A stretch of 64,000 nucleotides of DNA from Aurantibacter_A sp965215845 (GTDB taxonomy: Bacteria; Bacteroidota; Bacteroidia; Flavobacteriales; Flavobacteriaceae): assembly GCA_965215845.1 (NCBI GenBank), contig CBDCEL010000004.1, forward strand, positions 1,302,001 to 1,366,000, written 5' to 3'. Below the pieces are notes generated by a model, which did not search any database, was not told where the DNA came from, and worked only from the letters and a program-made list of their open reading frames with translations. How positions within the stretch are numbered: the first letter of the stretch is position 1; each line of letters opens with the position of its first letter. This document shows positions 16,906-26,495 of the stretch, one piece after another. The position numbers were made by a program, and so were the translations under genes.

Positions 16906-18240
16906 TTATCTATCAAATGTCAGTCGCTTTCCATTTGGTTCATTTGAAAATTTTCCGTTTTCATAGGCCAAGTGACCGTTGACAAAAGTATGGCTTATCC
17001 TAGATTTGAACGAATACCCCTCAAAAGGGGACCATCCGCACTTGTAATAAATCGTATCCTTTGAAACTTCTTTTGGGTCATTCAAATCGACTACGGTCAA
17101 ATCTGCGAAATACCCTTCCCGAAGAAATCCCCGCTTTTCAACATCAAACAAAGTTGCGGGATTGTGGCACATCTTTTCTACTATTCGCCCCAATGAAATC
17201 ATTCCCTCATGGTACTTTTCAAGCATTGCCTGAAGCGCGTGTTGAACCAATGGGCCTCCCGATGGGGCCTTTGTGTAGACGTTGTCTTTCTCTTCGATCG
17301 TATGCGGGGCATGATCGGTGGCCACAACATCGATGCGATCATCCAATAGGGCCTGCCACAACAATTCTCGATCAGACGACCCTTTGACCGCCGGGTTCCA
17401 TTTAATCAAAGTGCCCTTTGAATCATAATCGGCATCGGTGAACCACAAGTGGTGAATACATACTTCTGCGGTGATTTTCTTATCCCGTAAAGGAATATCA
17501 TTTCTGAAAAGGGATGTTTCCTTGCCGGTGGACAAATGAAACACATGTAGCCTTGCAGCTGTCTTCTTGGCAAGTTCAATTGCTTTTGAGGAAGAAATAT
17601 AGCAGGCATCAACACTTCTAATTTTCGGATGAAATCTCACCGGAATATCATCGCCATACTCGGTTTTGTACAGTTCAAGATTCTTTCGAATCGTACCTTC
17701 ATCTTCACAATGTGCCGAAATCACCATTTCGGTACTTCGAAAAATCTTTTCGATAACCTCTTCATCATCTACCAGCATATTTCCAGTAGAAGACCCCAAA
17801 AACAATTTCACGCCAGAACACGCCTTCTTGTCAAGTCTTTTGATTTCTTCAAGGTTGTCATTGGTACCTCCGAACAAAAAAGAATAATTGGCAAAGGAGT
17901 TGTTCTCAGCCATTTTAAACTTTTCCTCCAGTTTTTCAATAGTCGTCGTTTGGGGTTTCGTATTGGGTTGTTCCATGAAGGTGGTAATGCCCCCCGCAAC
18001 CGCTGCCCTACTTTCAGAGGCAATATTTCCCTTATGTGTGAGGCCCGGTTCGCGAAAATGAACTTGATCGTCCACGATCCCAGGTAAAATGTGCTTTCCG
18101 CCAACATCAACTATTTTTGCATTCGGGTGTGAGATAGCTTTACCGATTCGTTCAATCCGGTTTCGCGAAATGAGTATATCACCTTCGTAAATTTTTCCCT
18201 CGTTGACAAGTGTGCCGTTTTTAATAAGAATACTTCCCAT
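16906..18240 (-). CDS. Dihydroorotase-family amidohydrolase
   Basis: A 444-residue cyclic amidohydrolase, annotated in this lineage as dihydroorotase (pyrimidine synthesis, carbamoyl-aspartate to dihydroorotate). Metal-site blocks are visible: VDDQVHFREPG, the Lys in GVKLFLGSS, SAHCEDE, VFHLST and VATDHAPH. The first block is normally D-x-H-x-H-x-R; here the first metal His is Gln (codon CAA), leaving one His. I believe the Gln is shared by related flavobacterial proteins, but it means the binuclear metal site is not standard. Part of the run glycosyltransferase-dihydroorotase-DUF4296. Confidence 0.85.
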   Translation of the reverse strand: MGSILIKNGTLVNEGKIYEGDILISRNRIERIGKAISHPNAKIVDVGGKHILPGIVDDQVHFREPGLTHKGNIASESRAAVAGGITTFMEQPNTKPQTTTIEKLEEKFKMAENNSFANYSFLFGGTNDNLEEIKRLDKKACSGVKLFLGSSTGNMLVDDEEVIEKIFRSTEMVISAHCEDEGTIRKNLELYKTEYGDDIPVRFHPKIRSVDACYISSSKAIELAKKTAARLHVFHLSTGKETSLFRNDIPLRDKKITAEVCIHHLWFTDADYDSKGTLIKWNPAVKGSSDRELLWQALLDDRIDVVATDHAPHTIEEKDNVYTKAPSGGPLVQHALQAMLEKYHEGMISLGRIVEKMCHNPATLFDVEKRGFLREGYFADLTVVDLNDPKEVSKDTIYYKCGWSPFEGYSFKSRISHTFVNGHLAYENGKFSNEPNGKRLTFDR

Positions 18241-18241
18241 T

Positions 18242-18970
18242 TTAAAATCTATCTTTTTGGAACAGACTACGCATCTTCATCATAAAGACTCCCCAAATTG
18301 CCTCGCTGACAATCGATGATGTCATCTTTGATTTACCCTTTACACGATCCCTAAAAATAATCGACACTTCTTCAATATGGTAGTTCTTCAAATAGGCCCT
18401 GAACTTCATTTCGATCTGAAAAGCATAACCGATAAATCTCACCGAGTCCAATTTTATATTTTCCAACACATGTCTCTTGTAACAAACGAAACCCGCGGTC
18501 GGATCATGTACCCTCATACCTGTTATCATCTTGACATAAAACGAAGCACCGTATGAAAGCAAAACGCGATAAAGTGGCCAGTCGACCACATTTACGCCTT
18601 TTTTATATCGAGATCCCACCGCAACATCGGCACCATTGACGCAGGCCCTGTATAGCCTTAACAAATCGGTCGGATCATGCGAAAAATCGGCGTCCATTTC
18701 AAAAATATAATCGTATTTTCTTGCAATGGCCCATTTGAATCCGTGAATATAGGCCGTACCGAGGCCTGATTTTTCATGTCGAACCTCAAGGAAAAGGCGT
18801 TCGGGATCCACCGCCATTTTCTCCCTGACCTTATCTGCGGTACCATCAGGGGAATTATCATCAACGATCAGTACATGAAACTCTTTTTTTAACTGAAAGA
18901 CAGCATCGATTATGGCCTCAATATTCTCGATTTCATTATAGGTAGGGATGATTACCAGGCTGTCTGACAT
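18242..18970 (-). CDS. Polyprenol monophosphomannose synthase-like glycosyltransferase, GT2
   Basis: A 242-residue GT2 enzyme close to dolichol-phosphate mannose synthases. It opens with VIIPTYNE, has LIVDDNSPDGTAD and the DxD motif in FEMDADFSHDP (about residues 92-102), and FRDRVKGKSKM near the end. It should move a hexose, likely mannose, from a nucleotide sugar to a polyprenyl phosphate on the inner face of the membrane. The GT39 enzyme encoded divergently could use that lipid-linked sugar. Start ATG 18970 preferred over TTG 18991. Confidence 0.9.
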   Translation of the reverse strand: MSDSLVIIPTYNEIENIEAIIDAVFQLKKEFHVLIVDDNSPDGTADKVREKMAVDPERLFLEVRHEKSGLGTAYIHGFKWAIARKYDYIFEMDADFSHDPTDLLRLYRACVNGADVAVGSRYKKGVNVVDWPLYRVLLSYGASFYVKMITGMRVHDPTAGFVCYKRHVLENIKLDSVRFIGYAFQIEMKFRAYLKNYHIEEVSIIFRDRVKGKSKMTSSIVSEAIWGVFMMKMRSLFQKDRF

Positions 18971-19099
18971 GTACTCGGTCGATTTCGACAAAAATAGTGT
19001 TTTAACAGTGCTTATTCAGGGCCCAAGGCCTTTTTATCATCTTTTTAAGAGGAGCCTTAAACCTGTTTATTCGTAATTTCGCGGGAACAACCTACATTG

Positions 19100-20761
19100 A
19101 TGAACCCAAGATTACCCACTCTTCTGCTCTATTTATTAGGAGGCCTTTTGATTCTTAATTTGATTCAGGCGTATTTTACGGAGCTCATCTTCGACGAAGC
19201 CTACTATTGGCATTATGCCCAGAATTTGTCGTGGGGTTATTTTGATCATCCGCCCATGGTCGCCTGGATGATCGGTTTGGGCAATCTTTTTTTTGAAGGG
19301 GAGCTCGGAGTACGTTTCATCAGTTGCATTCTTTCTGTCAGCACCATTCTCTTGCTTTGGCTATTAATTGAGGACGAACGGAAAAAAAATCATGTGCTCG
19401 AATTTTTTGTGCTTGTCTTTTCTATGACACTGATGAATGCCTACGGATTTTTCACGTTGCCAGACACTCCATTGCTTTTCTTTACCGCTCTTTTTCTGTG
19501 GTTTTACAAAAGGTTCCTGAATAATGGAAATCTGGTCAACGCCTTCTTGTTGGGTGTGGTAATGGCCTGCCTCATGTATAGTAAATATCACGCGGTGCTC
19601 GTTATATTCTTTGTGTTGCTATCCAATTTGAGGTTGTTGAAAAACAAGTACGCCTGGCTGGCCGTCGCTGTTTCATTGCTCTGTTATTCACCCCATCTTT
19701 TATGGCTCTATGAAAATGATTTCGTCTCAATTCAATACCATCTCTTCGAAAGACCGAACGATGCATATAATTTTAGCAAATACACTTTGGGGTTCTTTGT
19801 GAATCTTGTGGCCCTATTCGGCTTCACCTTTCCCTGGATCTATTATGCGCTTTTCAAAACAAAAATCAACAATAAATTCACCAGCGCTTTGCTGTTCTTG
19901 ACCTACGGTGTAATCATTTTCTTTTTTATTTCAAGTTTCAATCGGCGTATTCAGACCCAATGGCTCATTGTAATTTCGATTCCCTTGGCAGCATTGGTAT
20001 ATAATTTTATGTTGGTGGACAAGAATACCAGAAAATGGATATTTAGAACAGGATTAGCGACCTCAATAATCATCTTATTGCTTCGTATTGGGCTAGTGTA
20101 CAATCCTTTCCCTTTTAAATATGAAACCCATGGCAATAAGCAATGGACCAACAATCTAAAATCTCAAGTAGGAAATACTCCGGTGGTTTTCGAGAATTCA
20201 TATCGCAGAGCCCCTATGTATTCTTTTTACACGGGTGTTGACGCCTTTTCGTTGAACAATCTTTACTATCGACAAAATCAATATTCAATCGATGATTCTG
20301 AGTCTAAGGTGAAAGATAAAAAGGTGCTTTATGTTTCCGAGTTCTTTGAGGAAGGTGATGTGACCTATGAGCAGGGGCCAAAAAAAGAGCTTTTCGGCAA
20401 ATACATTGACAATTTCGAATCCTTTAGAAAATTAAGATGTATCGTGACCGAAAGGCCATTTAGGCCGGGTTTAAGCGATGAAATTGACTTGGGCGTACAT
20501 AACCCATATGACTTCGATATTGACTTGGCCAAAATCGAGTTTGGCCTCGTCTATCTGGACAAGTATAAAAAGGCCATTGAGATATATCCATTGAAGGTTC
20601 GACCAAGCTTGGAAAAAGTTTCGACTCTAAAATCAAATGATACAACAAATTTCACGTTTAAACTACCGAAGATCGTATTTAGGCCAACGTATTTTAGAGT
20701 GGTCATCTCGGAGAATAACTTACCCTATGGGCTCAATGGAAAAACCATCAAACTAAACTAA
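19100..20761 (+). CDS. GT39-type membrane glycosyltransferase (ArnT/PMT-like)
   Basis: A 553-residue membrane protein. The N-terminal helix is followed by the periplasmic loop FDEAYYWHYAQNLSWGYFDHPP (key residues D-E-A at about 33-35 and DHPP), the catalytic loop of GT-C enzymes that use a lipid-linked sugar. About ten more helices fill the first 330 residues; the rest is a soluble, probably periplasmic domain of about 200 residues. Likely donor is a polyprenyl-phosphate sugar made by the GT2 enzyme next door; the acceptor (lipid A, protein or glycan) is unknown. Overlaps the DUF4271 start by one base. Confidence 0.88.
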   Translation: MNPRLPTLLLYLLGGLLILNLIQAYFTELIFDEAYYWHYAQNLSWGYFDHPPMVAWMIGLGNLFFEGELGVRFISCILSVSTILLLWLLIEDERKKNHVLEFFVLVFSMTLMNAYGFFTLPDTPLLFFTALFLWFYKRFLNNGNLVNAFLLGVVMACLMYSKYHAVLVIFFVLLSNLRLLKNKYAWLAVAVSLLCYSPHLLWLYENDFVSIQYHLFERPNDAYNFSKYTLGFFVNLVALFGFTFPWIYYALFKTKINNKFTSALLFLTYGVIIFFFISSFNRRIQTQWLIVISIPLAALVYNFMLVDKNTRKWIFRTGLATSIIILLLRIGLVYNPFPFKYETHGNKQWTNNLKSQVGNTPVVFENSYRRAPMYSFYTGVDAFSLNNLYYRQNQYSIDDSESKVKDKKVLYVSEFFEEGDVTYEQGPKKELFGKYIDNFESFRKLRCIVTERPFRPGLSDEIDLGVHNPYDFDIDLAKIEFGLVYLDKYKKAIEIYPLKVRPSLEKVSTLKSNDTTNFTFKLPKIVFRPTYFRVVISENNLPYGLNGKTIKLN

Positions 20762-21417
20762 TGGAACCAATCTTAAGGACAACCGAAAATCTTGATTGGA
20801 TCACCCTGCTCGTTTTTTGCAGCTTAATTTTTTTGGTTGTGGCGAAGTCATTGTTCTATGCACGGTTCCTAAATTTTATCATACTGCCTTTCAATAACAA
20901 ATACATTTTTATGTATAACAAGAAAGACAAGTTGGTGAACCTGTTCAACATATTTTTTACCGCTTTTCAAATAATCAACATCTCGGTCTTCATTTACTTG
21001 GCAGTAACTATTTTATGGCAAAAGACCGGGCTATCTGCTTCTTTTCTGTTCTTTTTAATATTGGCAGGGTGGTTGTTGTTCTTGGTTTTAAAGATTCTAT
21101 TTCAATTGGGCGGTGGTTTTATTTTCGGGTCGGGCAAAACCATTGGTGAATTGATTTTCAAGAAGCTTTCTTACCTTAATTACAGTAGTCTGATCGTTTT
21201 CGTTGCTAACATTATTCTATTGTATATCGGCAAGAATTCTGAAATCGTTGTTTACTCGGCCATACTACTGGTTTTGTTGATAAACATTATTGGTTGGGTA
21301 ACCCTGCTACGCAATCATCAAAAGTTCTTAGCCTATAATTTTTTCTATTTTATTTTGTACCTTTGCGCACTTGAAATTGCACCGCTTGTAATCATCGGAA
21401 GCTACCTTAAAGATTGA
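20761..21417 (+). CDS. DUF4271 integral membrane protein
   Basis: 218 residues with six to seven hydrophobic segments. It matches the DUF4271 family found next to uroporphyrinogen-III-synthase-like genes in Bacteroidota. Its ATG overlaps the stop of the GT39 gene (TAATG), so the two are translationally coupled, and the HemD-like gene starts four bases after it. Function unknown. Confidence 0.85.
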   Translation: MEPILRTTENLDWITLLVFCSLIFLVVAKSLFYARFLNFIILPFNNKYIFMYNKKDKLVNLFNIFFTAFQIINISVFIYLAVTILWQKTGLSASFLFFLILAGWLLFLVLKILFQLGGGFIFGSGKTIGELIFKKLSYLNYSSLIVFVANIILLYIGKNSEIVVYSAILLVLLINIIGWVTLLRNHQKFLAYNFFYFILYLCALEIAPLVIIGSYLKD

Positions 21418-21420
21418 TGC

Positions 21421-22167
21421 ATGAAAGTAAAGACGATTTTGGTATCGCAGCCAGAACCGAAGATGGAAAACTCTCCCTATTCCAAGCTAATCGATAAAGA
21501 AAGGGTAAAAGTTGATTTCAGACCTTTTATCCATGTGGAAGGGGTCACGGCTAAAGAAGTCCGTCAGCAGAAAATCGACCTAAAAAACTATACGGCGATT
21601 ATACTAACCTCTAGAAACGCCGTCGACCACTACTTCAGAATAGCCGAGGAAATGCGTTTCAAGGTGCCCGATACCATGAAGTATTTCTGCCAATCAGAGG
21701 CGGTCGCCTACTATCTTCAGAAATATGTGGTCTATAGAAAACGAAAAATCTATGTTGGCAAAATGAATTTTGCCGACCTTGTGGCGCTTTTCAAAAAGTA
21801 CAAGGACGAAAAATTCTTGTTGCCCTCGTCCAATGTTCTCAAAAAAATCGTGCCTGAGACCTTAGATAAATTGGGTATTGATTGGACAAGGGGAGTCTTT
21901 TATAAAACTGTCATCAGCGACCTCTCCGATTTACGGGATGTCTACTATGATGTGTTGGTCTTCTTTAGCCCCTCGGGAATCGAATCATTGCTCAAGAACT
22001 TTCCGGATTTTGAACAAAATAACACACGCATCGCCGTTTTCGGAAATTCAACGATAAATGCGGCGACCAACGCCGGACTTCGAATTGACATCAAGGCACC
22101 GACACCTGAAACGCCCTCTATGACAATGGCGCTTCAGAAGTATATTACCCAGGTCAATAAAAAATGA
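21421..22167 (+). CDS. hemD: Uroporphyrinogen-III synthase (HemD-like)
   Basis: A 248-residue protein with the two-domain HemD pattern: ILVSQPEP at the start, TAIILTSRNAVDHYF (about residues 58-72), and DVLVFFSPSGIESLL (about 180-194), the last being the most conserved block. The family closes hydroxymethylbilane to uroporphyrinogen III in tetrapyrrole synthesis. The sequence is diverged and no other heme gene is near. Last gene of the GT39-DUF4271 run, followed by a terminator. Confidence 0.82.
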   Translation: MKVKTILVSQPEPKMENSPYSKLIDKERVKVDFRPFIHVEGVTAKEVRQQKIDLKNYTAIILTSRNAVDHYFRIAEEMRFKVPDTMKYFCQSEAVAYYLQKYVVYRKRKIYVGKMNFADLVALFKKYKDEKFLLPSSNVLKKIVPETLDKLGIDWTRGVFYKTVISDLSDLRDVYYDVLVFFSPSGIESLLKNFPDFEQNNTRIAVFGNSTINAATNAGLRIDIKAPTPETPSMTMALQKYITQVNKK

Positions 22168-22227
22168 GCCACTAGACCAAGCACGACGGCAGTAAAAAGT
22201 CAAGGTCAAGGCAAAGAACATTCTAAG

Positions 22228-22258
22228 AATCCCTGAAATTAAAATTTCCGGGATTTTG
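22228..22258. terminator. Bidirectional terminator between hemD-like gene and pckA
   Basis: AATCCCTGAAATT (22228-22240) and AATTTCCGGGATT (22243-22255) pair at 12 of 13 positions with a two-base loop, with a short T run on the right and A-rich sequence on the left. It can end transcription of the converging hemD-like and pckA genes. Confidence 0.75.
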
Positions 22259-22312
22259 TTTAAGTAGACAATCCTCTTTGTATAATTACTGAGCTCTTTA
22301 TTGCCGTATCAA

Positions 22313-23911
22313 CTAAAATGCATAACGCTGAGGGCCGCCCCTTCTAATTTCCTCACTTGCGAAATCTTCAAACTGCTTGAAATTCTCACGAAAGGCATTG
22401 GTCAATTTAAAGGCAGTTTTGTAATAGGCCTCGTCGTCATTCCATGTAGCCCTCGGACTCAATACATCGGTAGGAACACCGGGGCATTTTCTAGGTTGTG
22501 CAACTCCAAAAACGGAATGGATGTGATAATCGTCATAGTTGTATAGGCCCAATGCTCCATTGAGTACTGCGTTTATCATCGCCCTTGTGTATTTTAATTT
22601 CATTCTTGTTCCCACGCCATAGGGTCCGCCTGTCCAACCTGTGTTTACCAGCCAAACATTCACACCGGCCTCCTGCATTTTTTTGCTAAGCATTTCGGCA
22701 TATTCCGCCGGATGCAGCGGCATGAACGGGGCGCCAAAACATGCTGAAAAGGAAGGAATGGGCTCTACCACCCCAGCTTCGGTGCCGGCAACTTTTGCCG
22801 TGTATCCCGAAATAAAATGATATGCGGCCTGACTTGGGGTCAGTTTGGAAATAGGAGGTAAAACCCCAAAAGCGTCTGCCGTTAAAAAGAAAATATTCTT
22901 CGGATTTTTCCCGATGGAAGGCCTTCTCACATTGGGTATATGATAGATAGGGTAGCTGACCCTTGTATTCTGTGTGATAGAAGTATCTGAGAAGTCGACC
23001 TCCCCCTTGTCATCCATTATGACATTTTCAAGAATGGCCCCTTTTTTGATCGCCCCGTAAATTTCGGGTTCGTTCTCTTCGGAAAGGTTGATGACTTTTG
23101 CGTAACAACCTCCCTCAAAATTGAACACGGCATTCTCATTGTTCCATCCATGCTCGTCATCCCCAATCAATTTGCGGGTGGCGTCCGTAGACAAAGTTGT
23201 CTTTCCTGTGCCCGACAGTCCGAAGAAAATGGCCGTATCCCCCTTTTTACCAACGTTGGCCGAGCAATGCATCGGCAATGTGTTTTTTTCGACCGGAAGT
23301 ATAAAATTGAGCGCAGAAAATATTCCTTTCTTTATTTCTCCAGTGTATCCCGTACCGCCCACCAGGGCAATTTTTCTGGAAAAATTCAAAATGGCGAAAT
23401 TATGCTGACGGGTTCCGTCAATCTTTGCATCTGCCATAAAACCAGGGGCGTTGATGACCGTCCATTCCACCTCAAAATGCCTCAACTCTTCTTCCGTTGG
23501 TCGAATGAACATATTATAGGCGAACTGATTCGACCATGGATATTCGTTAATCACCCTGATATCCATACGATAATTGTGATCCGCACAGGCATAGCAATCA
23601 CGAACGAACAATTCTTTACCTGAAAGATAGGATACCACCTTGTCGTACAAAGCATCGAATTTTTCAGGCGCAAATGGAATATTGATATCGCCCCACCACA
23701 CTTTGTCTTCCGTGAATCTGTCTTTGACTATAAACCGATCCTTTGGGGACCTTCCTGTGAATTCACCGGTATTGACCGCTAGGGCACCAGATGAGGCTTC
23801 TTTACCCATTCCTTTTTCCAAGGTAAGCTTGTGCAACTCGTTCGAGCTGAGTTGGTAATGGGCTGTGCCGCCGTTAATCCCGTAATTTTCAAGCGAAATC
23901 GTTTTAATCAT
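22313..23911 (-). CDS. pckA: Phosphoenolpyruvate carboxykinase (ATP)
   Basis: A 532-residue ATP-dependent PEP carboxykinase: oxaloacetate + ATP gives PEP, CO2 and ADP, the entry to gluconeogenesis. Seen are the kinase P-loop GLSGTGKTTLS (about residues 235-245), the metal-binding DDEHGWN block, GGCYAKVINLS and NTRVSYP. Length is that of the family. A perfect 16-base palindrome overlaps the -7 box about 30 bp upstream, a possible control site. Confidence 0.97.
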   Translation of the reverse strand: MIKTISLENYGINGGTAHYQLSSNELHKLTLEKGMGKEASSGALAVNTGEFTGRSPKDRFIVKDRFTEDKVWWGDINIPFAPEKFDALYDKVVSYLSGKELFVRDCYACADHNYRMDIRVINEYPWSNQFAYNMFIRPTEEELRHFEVEWTVINAPGFMADAKIDGTRQHNFAILNFSRKIALVGGTGYTGEIKKGIFSALNFILPVEKNTLPMHCSANVGKKGDTAIFFGLSGTGKTTLSTDATRKLIGDDEHGWNNENAVFNFEGGCYAKVINLSEENEPEIYGAIKKGAILENVIMDDKGEVDFSDTSITQNTRVSYPIYHIPNVRRPSIGKNPKNIFFLTADAFGVLPPISKLTPSQAAYHFISGYTAKVAGTEAGVVEPIPSFSACFGAPFMPLHPAEYAEMLSKKMQEAGVNVWLVNTGWTGGPYGVGTRMKLKYTRAMINAVLNGALGLYNYDDYHIHSVFGVAQPRKCPGVPTDVLSPRATWNDDEAYYKTAFKLTNAFRENFKQFEDFASEEIRRGGPQRYAF

Positions 23912-23939
23912 TTTTATCGAATTTGCACAGGGGTGCTTT

Positions 23940-23957
23940 ATTTTGCCGGCAAAATTA
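23940..23957 (-). promoter_or_regulatory. pckA promoter with 16-base palindrome
   Basis: ATTTTGCCGGCAAAAT (23940-23955) is a perfect palindrome. On the minus strand its start forms part of the -7 box TAATTTTG (23957-23950), 39 to 46 bases before the pckA ATG. A protein bound there would block the promoter. It might instead be chance AT/GC symmetry. Confidence 0.45.
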
Positions 23958-23996
23958 TCAAAAAACTAGGTTTTCTCACCTTTTTTTGAGAATATA

Positions 23997-24383
23997 TTAG
24001 TTGAAGTGCTTTAAACATCCGAAGCCAAGCAAGCCCCATGCAGTCATCAAAAGCAGCCCGCCAATTGGCGTAACAAAACCAATGGCCCTAAAATCGAAGT
24101 CGGTAAGTGCATTGGTCGCCAAAAAATAAATCGAAAAAGAAAAGCAAATAACTCCTGCCAAGGTGATGAAGAAAATCCATTTTTTACTTGATTCAGGCAG
24201 GCGCGATAAACTCCCCACAACCAAAAGGAACAAAGCATGATACATTTGATACTTCACCCCGGTCTCAAAAGTCTGTATTGAATCGGCGCTTAACTTGCCT
24301 TCCAAACCGTGGGCGCCGAATGCACCCAAGGCAATGGCCGAAAGGCCCAAAATAATTCCGGTTAAAAAAATTGTTTTGTTCAT
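23997..24383 (-). CDS. DUF423 small membrane protein
   Basis: A 128-residue protein with four transmembrane helices. The start MNKTIFLTGIILGLSAIALGAFGAHGLEGKL is the conserved region of the DUF423/YgdD family (key AFGAHGL), and SVSDRI-type regions are replaced by GVKYQMYHALFLL. Function is unknown. It lies between pckA and a divergently read saccharopine-dehydrogenase-type gene. Confidence 0.9.
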   Translation of the reverse strand: MNKTIFLTGIILGLSAIALGAFGAHGLEGKLSADSIQTFETGVKYQMYHALFLLVVGSLSRLPESSKKWIFFITLAGVICFSFSIYFLATNALTDFDFRAIGFVTPIGGLLLMTAWGLLGFGCLKHFN

Positions 24384-24465
24384 AACTTGAGGAAGGTAAT
24401 AATCAATAAATATAACAATTTGATACCTTAGCCCTTCGTTATATCAAAGTTAACCAAATACAACC

Positions 24466-25836
24466 ATGCGGAATATTCTTGTTGTAGGTGCGGGAAAATC
24501 GACCTCTTATTTATTGGACTATTTTTTGGAAAAATCCGAATCGGAAAAACTTCATTTGACAATTGGTGATATTAATCCAGCCGGCATTCCTAAGAAAATC
24601 GCCCAACATTCGGCCTGCACCCTTATTCCCCTTGACGTTTTCAAGGATAACGAACGTAGGGCGGCCATCGAGACAGCCGACATTATCGTTTCGATGCTTC
24701 CGGCCCGTTTTCACATAAAGGTGGCAGAAGACTGCATAACCTACGGGAAACATCTTGTTACAGCAAGTTACGTAAGCAAGGAGATCAAGGCATTGAATGA
24801 AAAAGCCATTGAAAAAGGGTTGGTCTTCATGAACGAAATAGGATTGGATCCAGGCATAGACCACATGAGTGCCATGAAAGTTTTGGACGAGGTTCGTGGA
24901 AAAGGCGGAACCATTCTTCTCTTCGAGTCCTTTACAGGGGGTTTGGTCGCACCTGAAAGCGATAACAACCTTTGGAACTATAAATTCACCTGGAACCCTA
25001 GAAACGTTGTGCTTGCAGGTCAAGGCGGAGCTGCCAAGTTCATTCAAGAAGGAACCTATAAATACATACCTTATCATAAACTATTCAGAAGAACCGAATT
25101 CTTCGATATCGAAGGTTATGGCAAATTTGAGGGCTATGCCAATCGTGATTCTTTGGATTACCGAGAGGCCTATGGACTAAAAGATGCGCTCACCCTCTAC
25201 CGGGGAACCATGCGCCGTGTCGGCTTTTCAAAAGCCTGGAATATGTTCGTTCAATTGGGAATGACCGATGATAGTTATACCATCGAGAATTCAGAGGGAA
25301 TGTCTTACCGTGAATTCGTCAACCTCTTTCTGCCTTATTCCCCAACCGATTCTGTTGAATTGAAATTAAGGCACTATCTAAAAATAGACCAAGACGATAT
25401 CATGTGGGAAAAATTGCTCGAATTGAATTTGTTCGACGCGAAAAAGACCATCAGGCTAAAAAAAGCTACCCCGGCGAAAATTCTCCAAAAAATATTGGAG
25501 GATAGCTGGACACTTGGGCCTGATGACAAAGACATGATCGTTATGTACCACAAATTCGGTTATGAGCTTGATGGCAAAAAAAGACAAATCGATTCAAATA
25601 TGGTCGTTCTGGGCGAAGATCGCACTTATACGGCCATGGCAAAAACTGTTGGCCTTCCGGTAGCAATGGCCACGCTCTTGATCCTAAACAAGAAAATCAA
25701 AACGCCCGGGGTTCAAATTCCGCTGAACAAAGAGGTCTATGGACCAATTCTAAAAGAACTCGCAGACTACGGCATTACCTTTAAGGAATATGAAGTGCCC
25801 TATCTTGGATACAACCCCGATTCAGTCGCTAGTTGA
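24466..25836 (+). CDS. Saccharopine dehydrogenase-type oxidoreductase
   Basis: A 456-residue protein of the saccharopine reductase/dehydrogenase family. The nucleotide-binding motif VVGAGKSTSYL starts at residue 5 and MNEIGLDPGIDHMSAM (about residues 123-138) is the signature of the lysine-pathway enzymes. It likely joins or splits a lysine-glutamate type imine. No lysine alpha-aminoadipate genes are near. The Lrp-type regulator 160 bp downstream on the same strand might respond to an amino acid in this pathway, which is inference. Confidence 0.87.
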   Translation: MRNILVVGAGKSTSYLLDYFLEKSESEKLHLTIGDINPAGIPKKIAQHSACTLIPLDVFKDNERRAAIETADIIVSMLPARFHIKVAEDCITYGKHLVTASYVSKEIKALNEKAIEKGLVFMNEIGLDPGIDHMSAMKVLDEVRGKGGTILLFESFTGGLVAPESDNNLWNYKFTWNPRNVVLAGQGGAAKFIQEGTYKYIPYHKLFRRTEFFDIEGYGKFEGYANRDSLDYREAYGLKDALTLYRGTMRRVGFSKAWNMFVQLGMTDDSYTIENSEGMSYREFVNLFLPYSPTDSVELKLRHYLKIDQDDIMWEKLLELNLFDAKKTIRLKKATPAKILQKILEDSWTLGPDDKDMIVMYHKFGYELDGKKRQIDSNMVVLGEDRTYTAMAKTVGLPVAMATLLILNKKIKTPGVQIPLNKEVYGPILKELADYGITFKEYEVPYLGYNPDSVAS

Positions 25837-25966
25837 TCAATCGTTTTATTAACCCTTAAAATATAGTTCTTCTCCTTTGAGACAGACTTGGCGGCATTTT
25901 CTGTTAAAATACCTGCTTTATTCGATGAATTGCCTTTATTTTGCTTATGAAATAGAAGTTATTGCT

Positions 25967-25974
25967 TAATTTTG
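25967..25974 (+). promoter_or_regulatory. -7 promoter box of the lrp-type gene
   Basis: TAATTTTG (TAnnTTTG) lies 23 bases before the ATG. A run of seven C (25990-25996) sits right before the start codon in place of a ribosome binding site. Confidence 0.45.
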
Positions 25975-25997
25975 CTATCAATTTAAAATCCCCCCCT

Positions 25998-26468
25998 ATG
26001 AAAACGCTTAACGGAAGCATTAAAATCGACGGTATTGACAAGAAAATCTTAAGGTTTTTGATGGAAGATGCCCGGACCCCGATTTTGGAAATTGCCAGAA
26101 ACATTGGTATTTCCGGAGCCGCCATACACCAACGACTTCGCAAATTGGAATCTTCGGGTTTGATGGTAGGGTCAAAGTTCGTCGTCGACCCCAAAACCTT
26201 GGGCTACACTACTATGGCCTATATCGGTATTTATTTGGATAAGGCCATGAGCAACCCCGATGCGGTTCGCGCCTTAAAGGAAATTCCCGAGGTTTTGGAA
26301 TGCCATTATACCACGGGCGATTGGTCAATTCTGATCAAAGTGCTCTGCCAAGACAACGAACATCTCATGCATGTGCTCAACAAGGAAATTCAGCAAATCG
26401 AAGGTGTTTCAAGAACCGAAACCTTTATTTCGCTCGCCCAGCAAATTGACAGGCAGATTTCAATCTAA
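25998..26468 (+). CDS. Lrp/AsnC-family transcriptional regulator
   Basis: A 156-residue regulator. The N-terminal helix-turn-helix is clear (IDGIDKKILRFLMEDAR, then EIARNIGISGAAIHQRLRKLESSG), followed by the RAM amino-acid-binding domain ending in FISLAQQIDR. Such proteins form octameric assemblies and sense amino acids. The reading frame could open earlier, but ATG 25998 fits the promoter and family length. The adjacent saccharopine-dehydrogenase-type gene is a possible target. Confidence 0.92.
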   Translation: MKTLNGSIKIDGIDKKILRFLMEDARTPILEIARNIGISGAAIHQRLRKLESSGLMVGSKFVVDPKTLGYTTMAYIGIYLDKAMSNPDAVRALKEIPEVLECHYTTGDWSILIKVLCQDNEHLMHVLNKEIQQIEGVSRTETFISLAQQIDRQISI

Positions 26469-26495
26469 GAACTCGCTTTAAGTTCAAATCCGGTC

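Noticed and set aside
25990..25996. Run of seven C directly before the lrp start, a possible phase-variable tract.
   Set aside because: It is short and lies in the leader, not in the coding frame; no contingency-gene features are present.
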